Origin: Aromatoleum toluvorans
Lineage (GTDB): Bacteria; Pseudomonadota; Gammaproteobacteria; Burkholderiales; Rhodocyclaceae
Direction: 5' to 3'
NCBI RefSeq assembly: GCF_012910905.1
Contig: NZ_WTVN01000034.1
Location: 1-50,167, forward strand
DNA length: 50,167 bases
This document shows positions 28,217 to 38,217 of this stretch, one piece after another. Under the pieces are notes generated by a model. It was not told the DNA's origin and searched no databases. It was given only the letters and a program-made list of their open reading frames with translations. The translations under genes and the position numbers were made by a program. Numbering within the stretch: the first letter of the stretch is position 1; each line of letters opens with the position of its first letter.

Positions 28217-28987
28217 TCAGTCCAGGATGCGGTTCACGAATTCGCCGACGGCCTCGATCACGGCCGCGGGCTGGTCCTTGTGCGGGGAATGGCGGCAGTC
28301 GGCGAGCTTGACGAGATCCACGTCGCGCGCCTGCGCGGCGATGCGGTCGATCTGGTCCATGGTGCCATACTCGTCGTCCTCGCCCTGGATCGCGAGCACC
28401 GGGCAGGCGATGCGCGGCACGTACTCCTCGATGTTCCACGCGCGGAAATCCGGGTGCAGCCAGATGTCGTTCCAGCCCCGGAAGGCCGCGTCGACGTCGG
28501 CGTGGTACTTGCCGAGGCGCGCCGGCAGATCCGTGCTCTGCCACGCGACCTTGGCCTGCGCGATGCTTTTCACCGAGATGTCCTCGACCAGCACGTGCGG
28601 CGCCATCAGGATCACGCCGGAGAGCTTCGTGTCGGTGCCGCCCGCGCAGATCAGCGCGATCGAGCCGCCGTCGGAGTGGCCGAGGAGGATGGGCCGGTCG
28701 AGCTGCAGCGCGTCGAGCAGCGCCGGCAGCACCGCGAGGCCCTCGTCGTGCATGTAGCGCGTGGTGCGCGGCAGCTCGGCCGCATCGGAGCGGCCGTAGC
28801 CGGCGCGGGAAAAGACCACCGCCTCGCAGCCGGTCGCATCGGCGATCTTCTGCGGGAAGTCGCGCCACATCGCCACCGAACCCAGCCCCTCGTGCAGGAA
28901 CACGATCGCGGGCGCGCCTTCGCGCGGATGCGCGGAAGGCAGCCGGACGTATTCGAGATTCTTGCCGCCGACATGAACCTGCTTCAT
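28217..28987 (-). CDS. Alpha/beta hydrolase in the box cluster (lactonase/esterase-like)
   Basis: A 256-residue alpha/beta hydrolase. The oxyanion-hole segment is FLHEGLGSVAMW, the nucleophile elbow GHSDGGS (Ser), the acid in QGEDDEYG and the His in RHSPHKD. Azoarcus box clusters carry a hydrolase annotated as a lactone hydrolase in this position, possibly acting on a side product of the ring-opened intermediate. Its ATG overlaps the region of the livF stop (end to end without gap), so it is in the transporter operon. Confidence 0.78.
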   Translation of the reverse strand: MKQVHVGGKNLEYVRLPSAHPREGAPAIVFLHEGLGSVAMWRDFPQKIADATGCEAVVFSRAGYGRSDAAELPRTTRYMHDEGLAVLPALLDALQLDRPILLGHSDGGSIALICAGGTDTKLSGVILMAPHVLVEDISVKSIAQAKVAWQSTDLPARLGKYHADVDAAFRGWNDIWLHPDFRAWNIEEYVPRIACPVLAIQGEDDEYGTMDQIDRIAAQARDVDLVKLADCRHSPHKDQPAAVIEAVGEFVNRILD

Positions 28988-29791
28988 TCAGACCCCCAGG
29001 TGTTTTTGGATGAGCTCGGGATTATTGCGCACCTCCTCGCTCGGGCCATCGAACACGACCTGGCCTTTCACGAGGATCATCGAGCGGTCGGTCAGCGCGG
29101 TGACCGCCGAGTGGTTCTTGTCGACGATCACCGTGGCGATGCCGCTGTCGCGGATCTCGCGCACCACGCGCCAGATCTCGCGCACGATCAGGGGCGCCAG
29201 GCCTTCGGTCGCCTCGTCGAGGATCAGCAGGTCCGGGTTGGTCATCAGCGCACGCCCGATCGTGAGCATCTGCTGCTCGCCGCCCGAGAGTTGACCGCCG
29301 CCGTTGGTGAGGCGTTCGGCAAGGCGCGGGAAGGTCGCCATCACGCGGTCGAAAGTCCAGTCGCGCTGGCCGTCGACGCCGGCGCGCGCGGCCATCAGCA
29401 GGTTCTCCTTCACCGACAGGTTCGGGAAGATGCCGCGGCCTTCGGGGACGTAGGCGATGCCGAGGCGCGCGATCTTGTGCGTCGGCCCGCCGGTCATGCG
29501 CTGGCCGCGCACCAGCACGCCGCCGGCCTTGGGCATCAGGAAGCCCATCATCGTGCGGATCAGCGTCGTCTTGCCCATGCCGTTGCGGCCCATCAGGCCG
29601 AGCGCCTCGCCCTTGCGGATGTGGAAATTCACGCCGTGCAGGATGTGGCTGGAACCGTAATAGGTGTGCAGGCCGATCGCCTCGAGCAGCAGCTCGCGCT
29701 GGTCGGGCGCCGCCTGCGCGGCCGGGGCCACGGCCGCCATCGCGACGGGGGCCGCCGTGTCATTCATTCTGAACATGGACATGTCATTCAT
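28988..29791 (-). CDS. livF: Branched-chain-type ABC transporter ATPase LivF
   Basis: A 267-residue ATPase with Walker A GRNGMGKTT, signature LSGGEQQML and Walker B LLILDEATEGL. An N-terminal extension of about 35 Ala-rich residues precedes the fold (start at 29791 with GAGGCGGAGC upstream, overlapping livG by eight bases). It belongs to the HAAT family; in aromatic clusters such transporters take up benzoate or related acids. Confidence 0.9.
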   Translation of the reverse strand: MNDMSMFRMNDTAAPVAMAAVAPAAQAAPDQRELLLEAIGLHTYYGSSHILHGVNFHIRKGEALGLMGRNGMGKTTLIRTMMGFLMPKAGGVLVRGQRMTGGPTHKIARLGIAYVPEGRGIFPNLSVKENLLMAARAGVDGQRDWTFDRVMATFPRLAERLTNGGGQLSGGEQQMLTIGRALMTNPDLLILDEATEGLAPLIVREIWRVVREIRDSGIATVIVDKNHSAVTALTDRSMILVKGQVVFDGPSEEVRNNPELIQKHLGV

Positions 29792-30542
29792 GCTCCGCCT
29801 CGTGTCCGAGATAGGCCTGCTGCACGTCGGGGCTGTTGCGGATCTGCTCCGGCGAACCCGATTCCAGCACCTGGCCGTTGACCATCACGGTGATGCGGTC
29901 CGAAACCGCGAACACCGCGTCCATGTCGTGCTCGACGAGCAGGATCGCGCGCGTCGTCTTCAGGCGGTTCAAGAGCGTGACCATCTGCGCCGACTCCTCC
30001 GAGCCCATGCCGGCGAGCGGCTCGTCGAGCAGCAGCACCTCGGCGTCGGTCGCGAGCACCATCGCAATCTCGAGCTGCCTTTGTTCGCCGTGCGACATCG
30101 TGCCGGCGACGCGCTCCTCGCGGCCGGCAAGGCCCGCCTCGGCGATCGCGGCGCGCGCGCGCTCGACCGCATCCGGCATGCGCAGCGCATCGGTCAGCAG
30201 GCTCCACGGGCGGGGTTTGCGCGACTGCGCGGCGAGGCGGCAGTTCTCCAGCACCGTGAACTTCGGGAAGATGTTGGTGCGCTGGTAGCTGCGGCCGATG
30301 CCGATCCTGGAGCGCTGGTAGGCGGTCAGCCCGGTGATGTCCTCGCCCTTGAAGCGGATCGTGCCTTCGGACGGCGGCAGGTCGCCCGACAGCATGTTGA
30401 TGCAGGTCGATTTGCCGGCGCCATTGGGCCCGAGCAGCGCGTGCAGCACGCCGCGCTCAAGGGCGATGTTGACGTTCTGGTTCGCCGTGAGGCCGCCGAA
30501 GCGGCGCGTCATGCCTTCGGCGGCAAGCAGCACTTCACTCAT
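29784..30542 (-). CDS. livG: Branched-chain-type ABC transporter ATPase LivG
   Basis: A 252-residue ATPase with Walker A GPNGAGKST, a signature of the degenerate SHGEQRQLE form typical of LivG, and Walker B VLLLDEPLAGM. The start overlaps livM by eight bases. With LivF it forms the nucleotide-binding pair of the importer. Confidence 0.92.
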   Translation of the reverse strand: MSEVLLAAEGMTRRFGGLTANQNVNIALERGVLHALLGPNGAGKSTCINMLSGDLPPSEGTIRFKGEDITGLTAYQRSRIGIGRSYQRTNIFPKFTVLENCRLAAQSRKPRPWSLLTDALRMPDAVERARAAIAEAGLAGREERVAGTMSHGEQRQLEIAMVLATDAEVLLLDEPLAGMGSEESAQMVTLLNRLKTTRAILLVEHDMDAVFAVSDRITVMVNGQVLESGSPEQIRNSPDVQQAYLGHEAEHE

Positions 30543-31503
30543 TGGTCTTTCCCCCGTTGATGCGCGCGAGGATGCGGGCCGGCGTCGCGGCCATGCCGCC
30601 CGGCATGAAGAGCACCGCGGCGACGATGGTGAGGCCCATCAGCAACTGCCAGTGCTTGGTGAGGCCGGTGAAGATCTCCTGCAGGCCCACGAGCGCCACC
30701 GCCCCGGCAATCGCGCCGACGAGGTTGCCCATGCCGCCGAGGATCACCATCAGCAGCACGTCGCCGGACTTGTGCCACGACAGGTACTCCGGCGTGACGA
30801 AGCCGAACAGCACCGCGTACAGGAAGCCCGCCAGCCCCGCGAGGCCGCCCGCCAACGTGAAGGCGGCGAGCTTGTAGCGGAAGGTCGCGTAGCCGAGCGA
30901 GAGCATGCGGTGCTCGTTGCTGCGGATCCCGACCAGCACGCGGCCGAAGGGCGAGCGCAGCACGAGCTTCAAGAGCGCATACACGAAGAGCATCGCGCCG
31001 ACGACGAAGTAGTACAGGTGATGCGGCTCGTTGAGGTCGAACGGCGCCCAGCCGGCGATCGCCGCATCCGGCTTGAAGTTGAGGTAGATGCCGTCCGAGC
31101 CGCCGCCCACCGGCGTGTCGTGGAACACGTAGTAGGCCATCTGCGCGAACGCGAGCGTCACCATGATGAAGTAGATGCCCTTGGTGCGCAGCACGAAGAG
31201 GCCGATCAGGAAGGCCGCGACCGCCGCCGCGAGCACCGAGGCGGGCAGCGCCAGCCACAGGCTCGCCGGGTCGTACTTCGGCGTCAGCAGCGCCACCGCG
31301 TAGGCCGCGATGCCGAAGTAGGCGGCGTGGCCGAAGGACACCAGCCCGGTGAAGCCGACCAAGAGGTCGAGGCTCATCGCGAAGATCGCGAGGATCAGCA
31401 CCTTGGCGATCAGCTCGGCGTAGAACTCCGAGCCGAAGGCCGGGAAGGCCAGCACGCCGGCCAGCGCCGCGAGCTTGAGGAAGGTGGTGGTACGGGAATT
31501 CAT
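30535..31503 (-). CDS. livM: Branched-chain-type ABC transporter permease LivM
   Basis: A 322-residue permease with about eight to nine hydrophobic segments and the family stretch FGHAAYFGIAAYAVALL. The cytoplasmic coupling region reads RTKGIYFIMVTLAFAQM. It ends inside the livG start and begins 13 bases after livH. Confidence 0.92.
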   Translation of the reverse strand: MNSRTTTFLKLAALAGVLAFPAFGSEFYAELIAKVLILAIFAMSLDLLVGFTGLVSFGHAAYFGIAAYAVALLTPKYDPASLWLALPASVLAAAVAAFLIGLFVLRTKGIYFIMVTLAFAQMAYYVFHDTPVGGGSDGIYLNFKPDAAIAGWAPFDLNEPHHLYYFVVGAMLFVYALLKLVLRSPFGRVLVGIRSNEHRMLSLGYATFRYKLAAFTLAGGLAGLAGFLYAVLFGFVTPEYLSWHKSGDVLLMVILGGMGNLVGAIAGAVALVGLQEIFTGLTKHWQLLMGLTIVAAVLFMPGGMAATPARILARINGGKTNE

Positions 31504-31516
31504 CGCCTTGTCTCCC

Positions 31517-32383
31517 TCACGCCTTTTTGAAGATGCCTTCGGGGCGCCACAGCAGCACCACGGCCATCACGAGATAGACCATCAGGCCCGCGAGATCCGG
31601 CAGCAGCACCTTGCCGAAGGTGTCGGCGAAGCCGATCACCAGCGCCGCGACGAGCGCGCCCCACACCGAGCCGACGCCGCCGATCACGACGATCACGAAG
31701 GAGATGATCAGCACGCTGGAGCCCATGCCCGGATACACCGAGCTGATCGGCGCCGCAAGCATGCCGGCGAGCGCCGCGAGCGCGACACCCAGCGCGAACA
31801 CGGTGCGGTACAGCAGGTTGATGTCGATGCCGAGCGCCTTGACCATGTCGCGGTCGTGGCTGCCGGCGCGGATCATCATGCCCAGGCGCGTCTTCTGGAT
31901 CAGCCAGTACAGCCCGCCCGCGAGCGCGAGGCACACGACCGAGATCACCAGGCGATAGACGGGGTAGCTGAGGTTGTCGGAGAGCGGGATCGACGCCGAG
32001 AACAGTTCCGGGATCGTCACGCCATGCACCTCGTCGCCGACGGCGAGGCTGCGCAGCTCCTCGAAGATCAGGATCAGGCCGTAGGTCAGCAGCACCTGCT
32101 CGAGGTGGTCGCGCTTGTACAGATGCGAGAACAGTGCCCATTCGAGGATCGCGCCGAACACGAAGGCGAGCGGCAGCCCCAGCGCGATCGCGAGCATCAG
32201 GTTGCCCGTCAGGCTCGTCAGCGCGAATGCGAGGTAGGCGCCGACCATGTAGAAGCTGCCGTGCGCGAGATTGATGATGCCCATGATGCCGAACACCAGC
32301 GTCAGGCCGCTGGCCACCAGGAACAGCAGCAGGCCGTACTGCAGCGAGTTCAGCACCTGGATCAGGAAGGAAACGAAATCCAT
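31517..32383 (-). CDS. livH: Branched-chain-type ABC transporter permease LivH
   Basis: A 288-residue permease with about eight hydrophobic segments and the LivH signature GIMGIINLAHGSFYMVGAY. It forms the membrane channel with LivM. It is separated from the binding-protein gene by 229 bases containing a palindromic repeat, so the binding protein can be made in excess. Confidence 0.92.
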   Translation of the reverse strand: MDFVSFLIQVLNSLQYGLLLFLVASGLTLVFGIMGIINLAHGSFYMVGAYLAFALTSLTGNLMLAIALGLPLAFVFGAILEWALFSHLYKRDHLEQVLLTYGLILIFEELRSLAVGDEVHGVTIPELFSASIPLSDNLSYPVYRLVISVVCLALAGGLYWLIQKTRLGMMIRAGSHDRDMVKALGIDINLLYRTVFALGVALAALAGMLAAPISSVYPGMGSSVLIISFVIVVIGGVGSVWGALVAALVIGFADTFGKVLLPDLAGLMVYLVMAVVLLWRPEGIFKKA

Positions 32384-32476
32384 GAGTCTTCCCCTCCGGG
32401 CGCCTTTTCTGGGTGCCCGGATATGTTGGATTGGAGCGGATGGGACGGACTGCTATCGGCCCGGTAGGCACGGTCG

Positions 32477-32579
32477 CCCCCTCCCCTTCAAGGGGAGGGC
32501 TGGGGTGGGGATGGGTGGACTCCGAAGCGCCCGAAAGAAACCCATCCCCATCCTGTCCTTCCCCTTGAAGGGGAAGGGA
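32477..32579. repeat. CTCCCCTTCAAGGGGAG palindromic element, copy 2
   Basis: A roughly 100-base inverted repeat with the same plan as 21949-22044: CTCCCCTTCAAGGGGAG at 32481-32497, GGGATGGGT, a divergent centre, AACCCATCCCC and TCCCCTTGAAGGGGA near 32561-32575. It lies between livH and the substrate-binding gene, 34 bases after the latter's stop. Confidence 0.75.
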
Positions 32580-32612
32580 CCTTGTCTGAACCGGTGGCCG
32601 GGCGAGTTGGCC

Positions 32613-33809
32613 TTACATCCTGCAACCGCGCGCCGGATCCGCGAGGCCTTTCTCGGCGACGCCGATGAGCTTGTTGTCACGCCCTTCGACCTTGCGCAGG
32701 TAGATGTCCTGCACCGGGTTGTGCGCCTTGGAGATCGTGAAGGCGCCGCGCGGGCTGTCGATCTTCGCCGCCGCCATCGCCTTGATCACCGCGTCCTTGT
32801 CGAACTTGGCGCCCTTGAGCGAGTCGAGGCCGGTCTTGAGCATCTGCGCGGCGTCGTAGCCCTGCACCGCATACACGTCGGGCTGGATCTTGTACGACAT
32901 CGCGTACGCCTTGCGGAAAGCCTGGTCCTTCGGGTTGGTCAGGTTGTCGGCGTAGTGCAGCGTCGTCAGCAGGCCTTCGCCCGAGCCGCCCATCGCGTCG
33001 ATGGTGCCGTCGGTGAGGAAGCCCGAGCCGTACAGCGGGATCGACTTCTTCAGGCCCGCCGCGTCGTAGTCCTTGACGAATTTCACCGCGCCGCCGCCGG
33101 CGAAGAACACGAACACCGCGTCGGGCTTGAGCGACGCGATCTCGGTCAGGAAGGGCTGGAACTCGACGTTCGGGAAGGGCAGATACAGCTCCTTCGCGAC
33201 CTTGCCGCCCGCCTTCTCGAACGCTTCCTTGAAGCCCGCGACCGACTGCTCGCCGAAGGAGTACTTCCAGCTCACCGTGACGACGTTCTTGTGGCCGCGC
33301 TCGGCGACGATCTTGCCCATCGCGTACGCCGGCTGCCAGGCCGAGAAGGAGCTGCGGAAGACGTTGGGCGCGCACAGCGGGCCGGTCAGCTCGTCGGCGC
33401 CGGCGTTGGGGATGATCAGCAGCGTCTTGGTATCGCGCGCGACCTTCGCCATCGCCAGCGCGACGCCCGAATGCACGGTGCCGACCAGCACATCGACGTT
33501 GTCGCGCTTGACGAGCTTGGACGCGTTCTCGGTCGCCTTCGAGGGGTCGGACTCGTCATCGACGACCGAATACTCGACCTCGTAGCCGGCGAGCTTGCCG
33601 CCCTGCTCCTGCACGTATTGCTTGAAGCCGTTGGTGATCGCGGTGCCGAGCGCGGCGTAGGTGCCGGTGTAGGGCAGCATCAGGCCGACCTTGATCTTCT
33701 CGGCGGCCTGCGCGGCGCCCAGCGGCACCAGCGCGCCGCCCAGCACACCGACAAGTGCGCCCAGCATCACCTGCTTCATCGTACGGCGCTTCTCTTGCGT
33801 CTTCTGCAT
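32613..33809 (-). CDS. ABC transporter periplasmic substrate-binding protein (LivK type)
   Basis: A 398-residue type I periplasmic binding protein. A signal peptide (basic start MQKTQEKRRTMKQ, hydrophobic core, cleavage near GAAQAAEK) is followed by IKVGLMLPYTGTYAALG, the usual first strand and loop. GGAGGAGACAACC precedes the ATG at 33809. In box clusters these proteins bind benzoate or similar acids. First gene of the K-H-M-G-F-hydrolase-thioesterase transcription order. Confidence 0.88.
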   Translation of the reverse strand: MQKTQEKRRTMKQVMLGALVGVLGGALVPLGAAQAAEKIKVGLMLPYTGTYAALGTAITNGFKQYVQEQGGKLAGYEVEYSVVDDESDPSKATENASKLVKRDNVDVLVGTVHSGVALAMAKVARDTKTLLIIPNAGADELTGPLCAPNVFRSSFSAWQPAYAMGKIVAERGHKNVVTVSWKYSFGEQSVAGFKEAFEKAGGKVAKELYLPFPNVEFQPFLTEIASLKPDAVFVFFAGGGAVKFVKDYDAAGLKKSIPLYGSGFLTDGTIDAMGGSGEGLLTTLHYADNLTNPKDQAFRKAYAMSYKIQPDVYAVQGYDAAQMLKTGLDSLKGAKFDKDAVIKAMAAAKIDSPRGAFTISKAHNPVQDIYLRKVEGRDNKLIGVAEKGLADPARGCRM

Positions 33810-33863
33810 GGTTGTCTCCTCCATGGGGATGGGTGGGGCTTTGCCCCTTTTGATCTGTTTGTT

Positions 33864-33962
33864 CGTAGGGCGGAAAAGCGCAGCGCCTTCCGCCGCATGC
33901 GCGGGGCCGAAGACACCTCGGGCCGAATACATCCGGCGGAAGGCGCCTCCGGCTTTTCCGCC

Positions 33963-33966
<4 letters not shown>
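33864..33966. repeat. GTAGGGCGG-family composite palindrome (R4)
   Basis: CGTAGGGCGGAAAAGCGCAG at the left and GGCTTTTCCGCCCTAC at the right, with GCGCCTTCCGCCG and CGGCGGAAGGCGC as inner arms. The right end supplies the TAG stop (33963-33965) of the benzoate-CoA ligase on the minus strand; the left end lies about 55 bases before the binding-protein ATG. Confidence 0.8.
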
Positions 33967-35564
<1,598 letters not shown>

Positions 35565-35643
35565 GCCTTTCTCTCCTCCGTTCGTCCGGCAGGTGCCGGG
35601 GGTATTCCGATGCCGGTCTTGATGCCGGCGTTATTTGTTCAGG

Positions 35644-35783
35644 TCAGCCTCTTGCAGTAAACCGCCCCCGTCACGGGGTGTTCCGCGCCTCGTTGGCGCG
35701 TGGCGGACGCCTCGGCACGAAACACCCCGTGACGGGGGCTGCGCCGTGCCTTGTCGTGCGCGCGAGGCGGTTAAAGAGGCTGC
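35644..35783. repeat. Nested inverted repeat between bclA and the DUF4863 gene
   Basis: A perfect 19-base pair of arms, GCCCCCGTCACGGGGTGTT (35664-35682) and its reverse complement (35721-35739), is nested in outer arms CAGCCTCTT...ACCGCC (about 35646-35664) and GGCGGTTAAAGAGGCTG (35766-35782). A small inner hairpin CGCGCC/GGCGCG lies in the centre. No gene fits inside. It resembles a small mobile palindrome (MITE-like) or a strong transcript-end structure. Confidence 0.7.
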
Positions 35784-35784
35784 C

Positions 35785-36252
35785 TTACTGCTTCGTAAAC
35801 TCGATCGCGCCCTGCGGCAGCAGGTACAGCACATAGGCGCGGCCGCCCATCACGGTCGGCCGGTGCACGCTGCCCGGCCCATACACGAACCAGCCGGCGC
35901 CGTGGCCGTCGAACTTCGCGTCGCCTTCGAGCGGCATGATCATGTCGATCTCGCCATTGGGATGGGCGTGCTGCGGGCCGACGAGGTCCTGCATCTCGAC
36001 GACGTCGACGCTGAAACCGTGGAGCGCGTCGGTCGGCTTGATGACGCGGCCGTAGCGGATGCCGCCGTGCTCGCGATCGCACATCCAGCCGGCCGCGACG
36101 GCCTCGCTACAGGCCTGCGCGATGGCCCGGAACTCGGGGCCGTTCGCCGGGAAGCGTTCGTTGAGGAAGTCCGCAAGCTGCGCGTCGATCGCGCGGCCGG
36201 CGATCGCGCCGGTCACTTTCGCGATCAGCGTCTGGAACTGGTCAGGCGTCAT
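35785..36252 (-). CDS. DUF4863-family cupin-like protein (4-hydroxylaminobenzoate lyase family)
   Basis: A 155-residue protein. The C-terminal half has cupin-like strands with HAHPNGEIDMIMP and GPGSVHRPTVMGG, offering His/Glu metal or substrate ligands; the N-terminal half is helical (FLNERFPANGPEFRAIAQAC). I recognise it as DUF4863, the family of 4-hydroxylaminobenzoate lyase (PnbB). A lyase for hydroxylaminobenzoate has no clear place in the box pathway, so a related but different role is likely. It lies 60 bases after boxD on the same strand. Confidence 0.7.
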   Translation of the reverse strand: MTPDQFQTLIAKVTGAIAGRAIDAQLADFLNERFPANGPEFRAIAQACSEAVAAGWMCDREHGGIRYGRVIKPTDALHGFSVDVVEMQDLVGPQHAHPNGEIDMIMPLEGDAKFDGHGAGWFVYGPGSVHRPTVMGGRAYVLYLLPQGAIEFTKQ

Positions 36253-36312
36253 GTTCCGTCTCTCTCCGTCAGGGCTGGGGATTGGGGGCGGGATGCGTAC
36301 AGGTTTTATAGT

Positions 36313-37890
36313 TCATGCACCGAGCAGCGCGGCGTCGACTGCGTCACGCGACAGGGCTTCGAGCACCGCGGGGCCGCCCTGCACGACGCAGCGGCGGTGA
36401 TACATCGCCAGCGCGCGCAGGCCACCGAGCTCCTCGCCGCCGCCGGCGCGGCCCGGGCCGCCGTGCAGGCAGGTGGGCATCACGTTGCCGTGGCCGGTGT
36501 GGTTCGCGCCCACCGCGCCATCGACGACCATCACGCGGCCGTGCAGGTCGGCGATCGCCGGTACCAGCTCGCCGAGGAAGGCGGCATCGCCCGAATACAC
36601 GGACGCAACGAGCGAGCCGTGGCCGCGGCGCGCGATCGCGATCGCGTCGGCGGTATCGGCGTAGGGGACGATGGTCGCGACCGGGCCGAAGACTTCGACG
36701 TCATGCACATGGCGTGCCGCCAGGCCCTGGTCGCAGAACAGCAGCGTCGGCTGCACGAAGGCCGAGACCGCGGCGTCCGCGCCGACCGGCTCGAAGTTGG
36801 GATCACCACCGAACACGACTTCGCATTCCGTCTTCAGCTTCGCCAGCCCTTCGAAGGCCGCAGCCTGCTGCGCCTTGCTCACCAGCGGGCCGACGCGCAC
36901 GCCTTCGCTGCGCGGATCGCCGACCTTGTAGCCGGCGAGCTTGCCCGCCACCGCATCGGCGAGCGCGCGCGAGGTGCCCGCGGGCGCGAGGATGCGGCGG
37001 ATCGCGGTGCATTTCTGGCCGGTCTTGACCGTCATCTCGCGCACGATCTCCTTCACCGCGAGATCGAACTCGGGCGTGCCGGGCTGCGCATCCGGCCCGA
37101 GGATCGCCGAATTGACGCTGTCGGCCTCGACGTTGAGGCGCACCGAGCGCGCGACGACGTTCGGGTGCGTGCGCATGCGCGCCGCGGTGTCGGCCGAGCC
37201 GGTGAAGGACACGACGTCGCATTCGCTGACGTGATCCAGCAGGTCGCGCGCCGAGCCGCACACGATGGAGATCGCGCCCGGCGGCAGGATGCCGGCCTCG
37301 ACGACGTCGGCGACCATGCGCTGGGCGAGCCACGCGGTCGGCGTCGCCGGCTTCGCGAACACCGGCACGCCCGCGAGCAGCGCCGGCGCGGCCTTCTCCC
37401 ACAGACCCCAGGCGGGGAAGTTGAAGGCGTTGATGAAGACCGCGACGCCGGTGAGCGGCATCAGGAAGTGCTGGCCCTGGAAGACGTCGGTCTTCGCCAG
37501 CGGCACACGGCTGCCTTCCTTCAGGTGGCGCCCGGCGCCGAGCGCCTTGCCGGCGCGGGCGTAGCTCTTGACGGTGAAGATGGCGCCATCGACGTCGAAG
37601 GACGCATCGCCTTCGGTCGCGCCGGAGTTGCGCAGCGAGAGGTCGAAATATTCTGCACGTTTGGCCTGCAGCAGCTCGGCGATCGCGGCGAGCTTGGCGG
37701 CGCGCTCCTCGTAGCTCATGGCCTTCAGTGCAGCGCCGCCTTCGCGGCGGGCGAACTCCAGTGCATGCGCGACGTCGATGCCGTCGGACGAAACCCGCAC
37801 CAGCGCCTCGCCGGTGACGGGATCGGTGAGCGCCGTGCCTTCGCCCGCGCCTTCGACCCACTGCCCGTATACGTAATTAGCCAGCTTCAC
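36313..37890 (-). CDS. boxD: 3,4-dehydroadipyl-CoA semialdehyde dehydrogenase
   Basis: A 525-residue aldehyde dehydrogenase of the BoxD/PaaZ-N type. It has [18 protein letters not shown] (cofactor region), [25 protein letters not shown] (general base Glu) and [11 protein letters not shown] (catalytic Cys). It oxidises the ring-cleaved aldehyde made by BoxC to 3,4-dehydroadipyl-CoA, with NADP in characterised homologues. The start is GTG at 37890 with GAGGAGAC nine bases upstream; no ATG fits. It is divergent from boxR with a 327-base control region between them. Confidence 0.88.
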   Translation of the reverse strand: MKLANYVYGQWVEGAGEGTALTDPVTGEALVRVSSDGIDVAHALEFARREGGAALKAMSYEERAAKLAAIAELLQAKRAEYFDLSLRNSGATEGDASFDVDGAIFTVKSYARAGKALGAGRHLKEGSRVPLAKTDVFQGQHFLMPLTGVAVFINAFNFPAWGLWEKAAPALLAGVPVFAKPATPTAWLAQRMVADVVEAGILPPGAISIVCGSARDLLDHVSECDVVSFTGSADTAARMRTHPNVVARSVRLNVEADSVNSAILGPDAQPGTPEFDLAVKEIVREMTVKTGQKCTAIRRILAPAGTSRALADAVAGKLAGYKVGDPRSEGVRVGPLVSKAQQAAAFEGLAKLKTECEVVFGGDPNFEPVGADAAVSAFVQPTLLFCDQGLAARHVHDVEVFGPVATIVPYADTADAIAIARRGHGSLVASVYSGDAAFLGELVPAIADLHGRVMVVDGAVGANHTGHGNVMPTCLHGGPGRAGGGEELGGLRALAMYHRRCVVQGGPAVLEALSRDAVDAALLGA

Positions 37891-37980
37891 CTGCTTGTCT
37901 CCTCTCTCTGTTGAGGCATCGCGGTCTTGCGCCGGATGACTGATGTTCTGGCGTCGCGCCGAGGCGCAACCGGTGGAGAT

Positions 37981-38008
37981 AGAATACACGCGGAAATTTC
38001 CCCGTCAA
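37981..38008 (-). promoter_or_regulatory. Predicted boxD promoter
   Basis: Minus strand: -35 TTGACG (38003-38008), 16 bases, -10 TATTCT (37981-37986). The spacer contains the palindrome GGAAATTTCC. The start site would be about 85 bases before the boxD GTG. One TGCA (38050-38053) lies upstream. Confidence 0.55.
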
Positions 38009-38102
38009 GCACTTTACTTCCACTTTTATTGGCAACGAGTCCCGAAAGCTGCAATTTTCGACACGACACGCCGGTCAGACGTCTTCTACAATGTACACAA
38101 AC

Positions 38103-38203
38103 TGCAGATTACTGCAGTGCAGCACAAATAAAACTGCACTTTAGGTGTTGACGTCTCGATCTTGCTGCACTATTGTTCAACTCAACCGATGCAGTTCGCT
38201 GCA
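38103..38203 (+). promoter_or_regulatory. boxR promoter with a cluster of TGCA operator elements
   Basis: A promoter reads TTGACG (38148-38153), 17 bases, TATTGT (38171-38176). Seven TGCA tetramers lie at 38103, 38113, 38118, 38135, 38166, 38190 and 38200. Two pairs have TGCA-N6-TGCA spacing (38103-38116; 38190-38203), one upstream of the -35 and one just past the start site. BzdR-family proteins are known to bind TGCA repeats and to be released by benzoyl-CoA, so this is probably the BoxR autoregulatory operator and may also act on boxD. Confidence 0.72.
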
Positions 38204-38217
38204 AGAAAGGAAATCCG

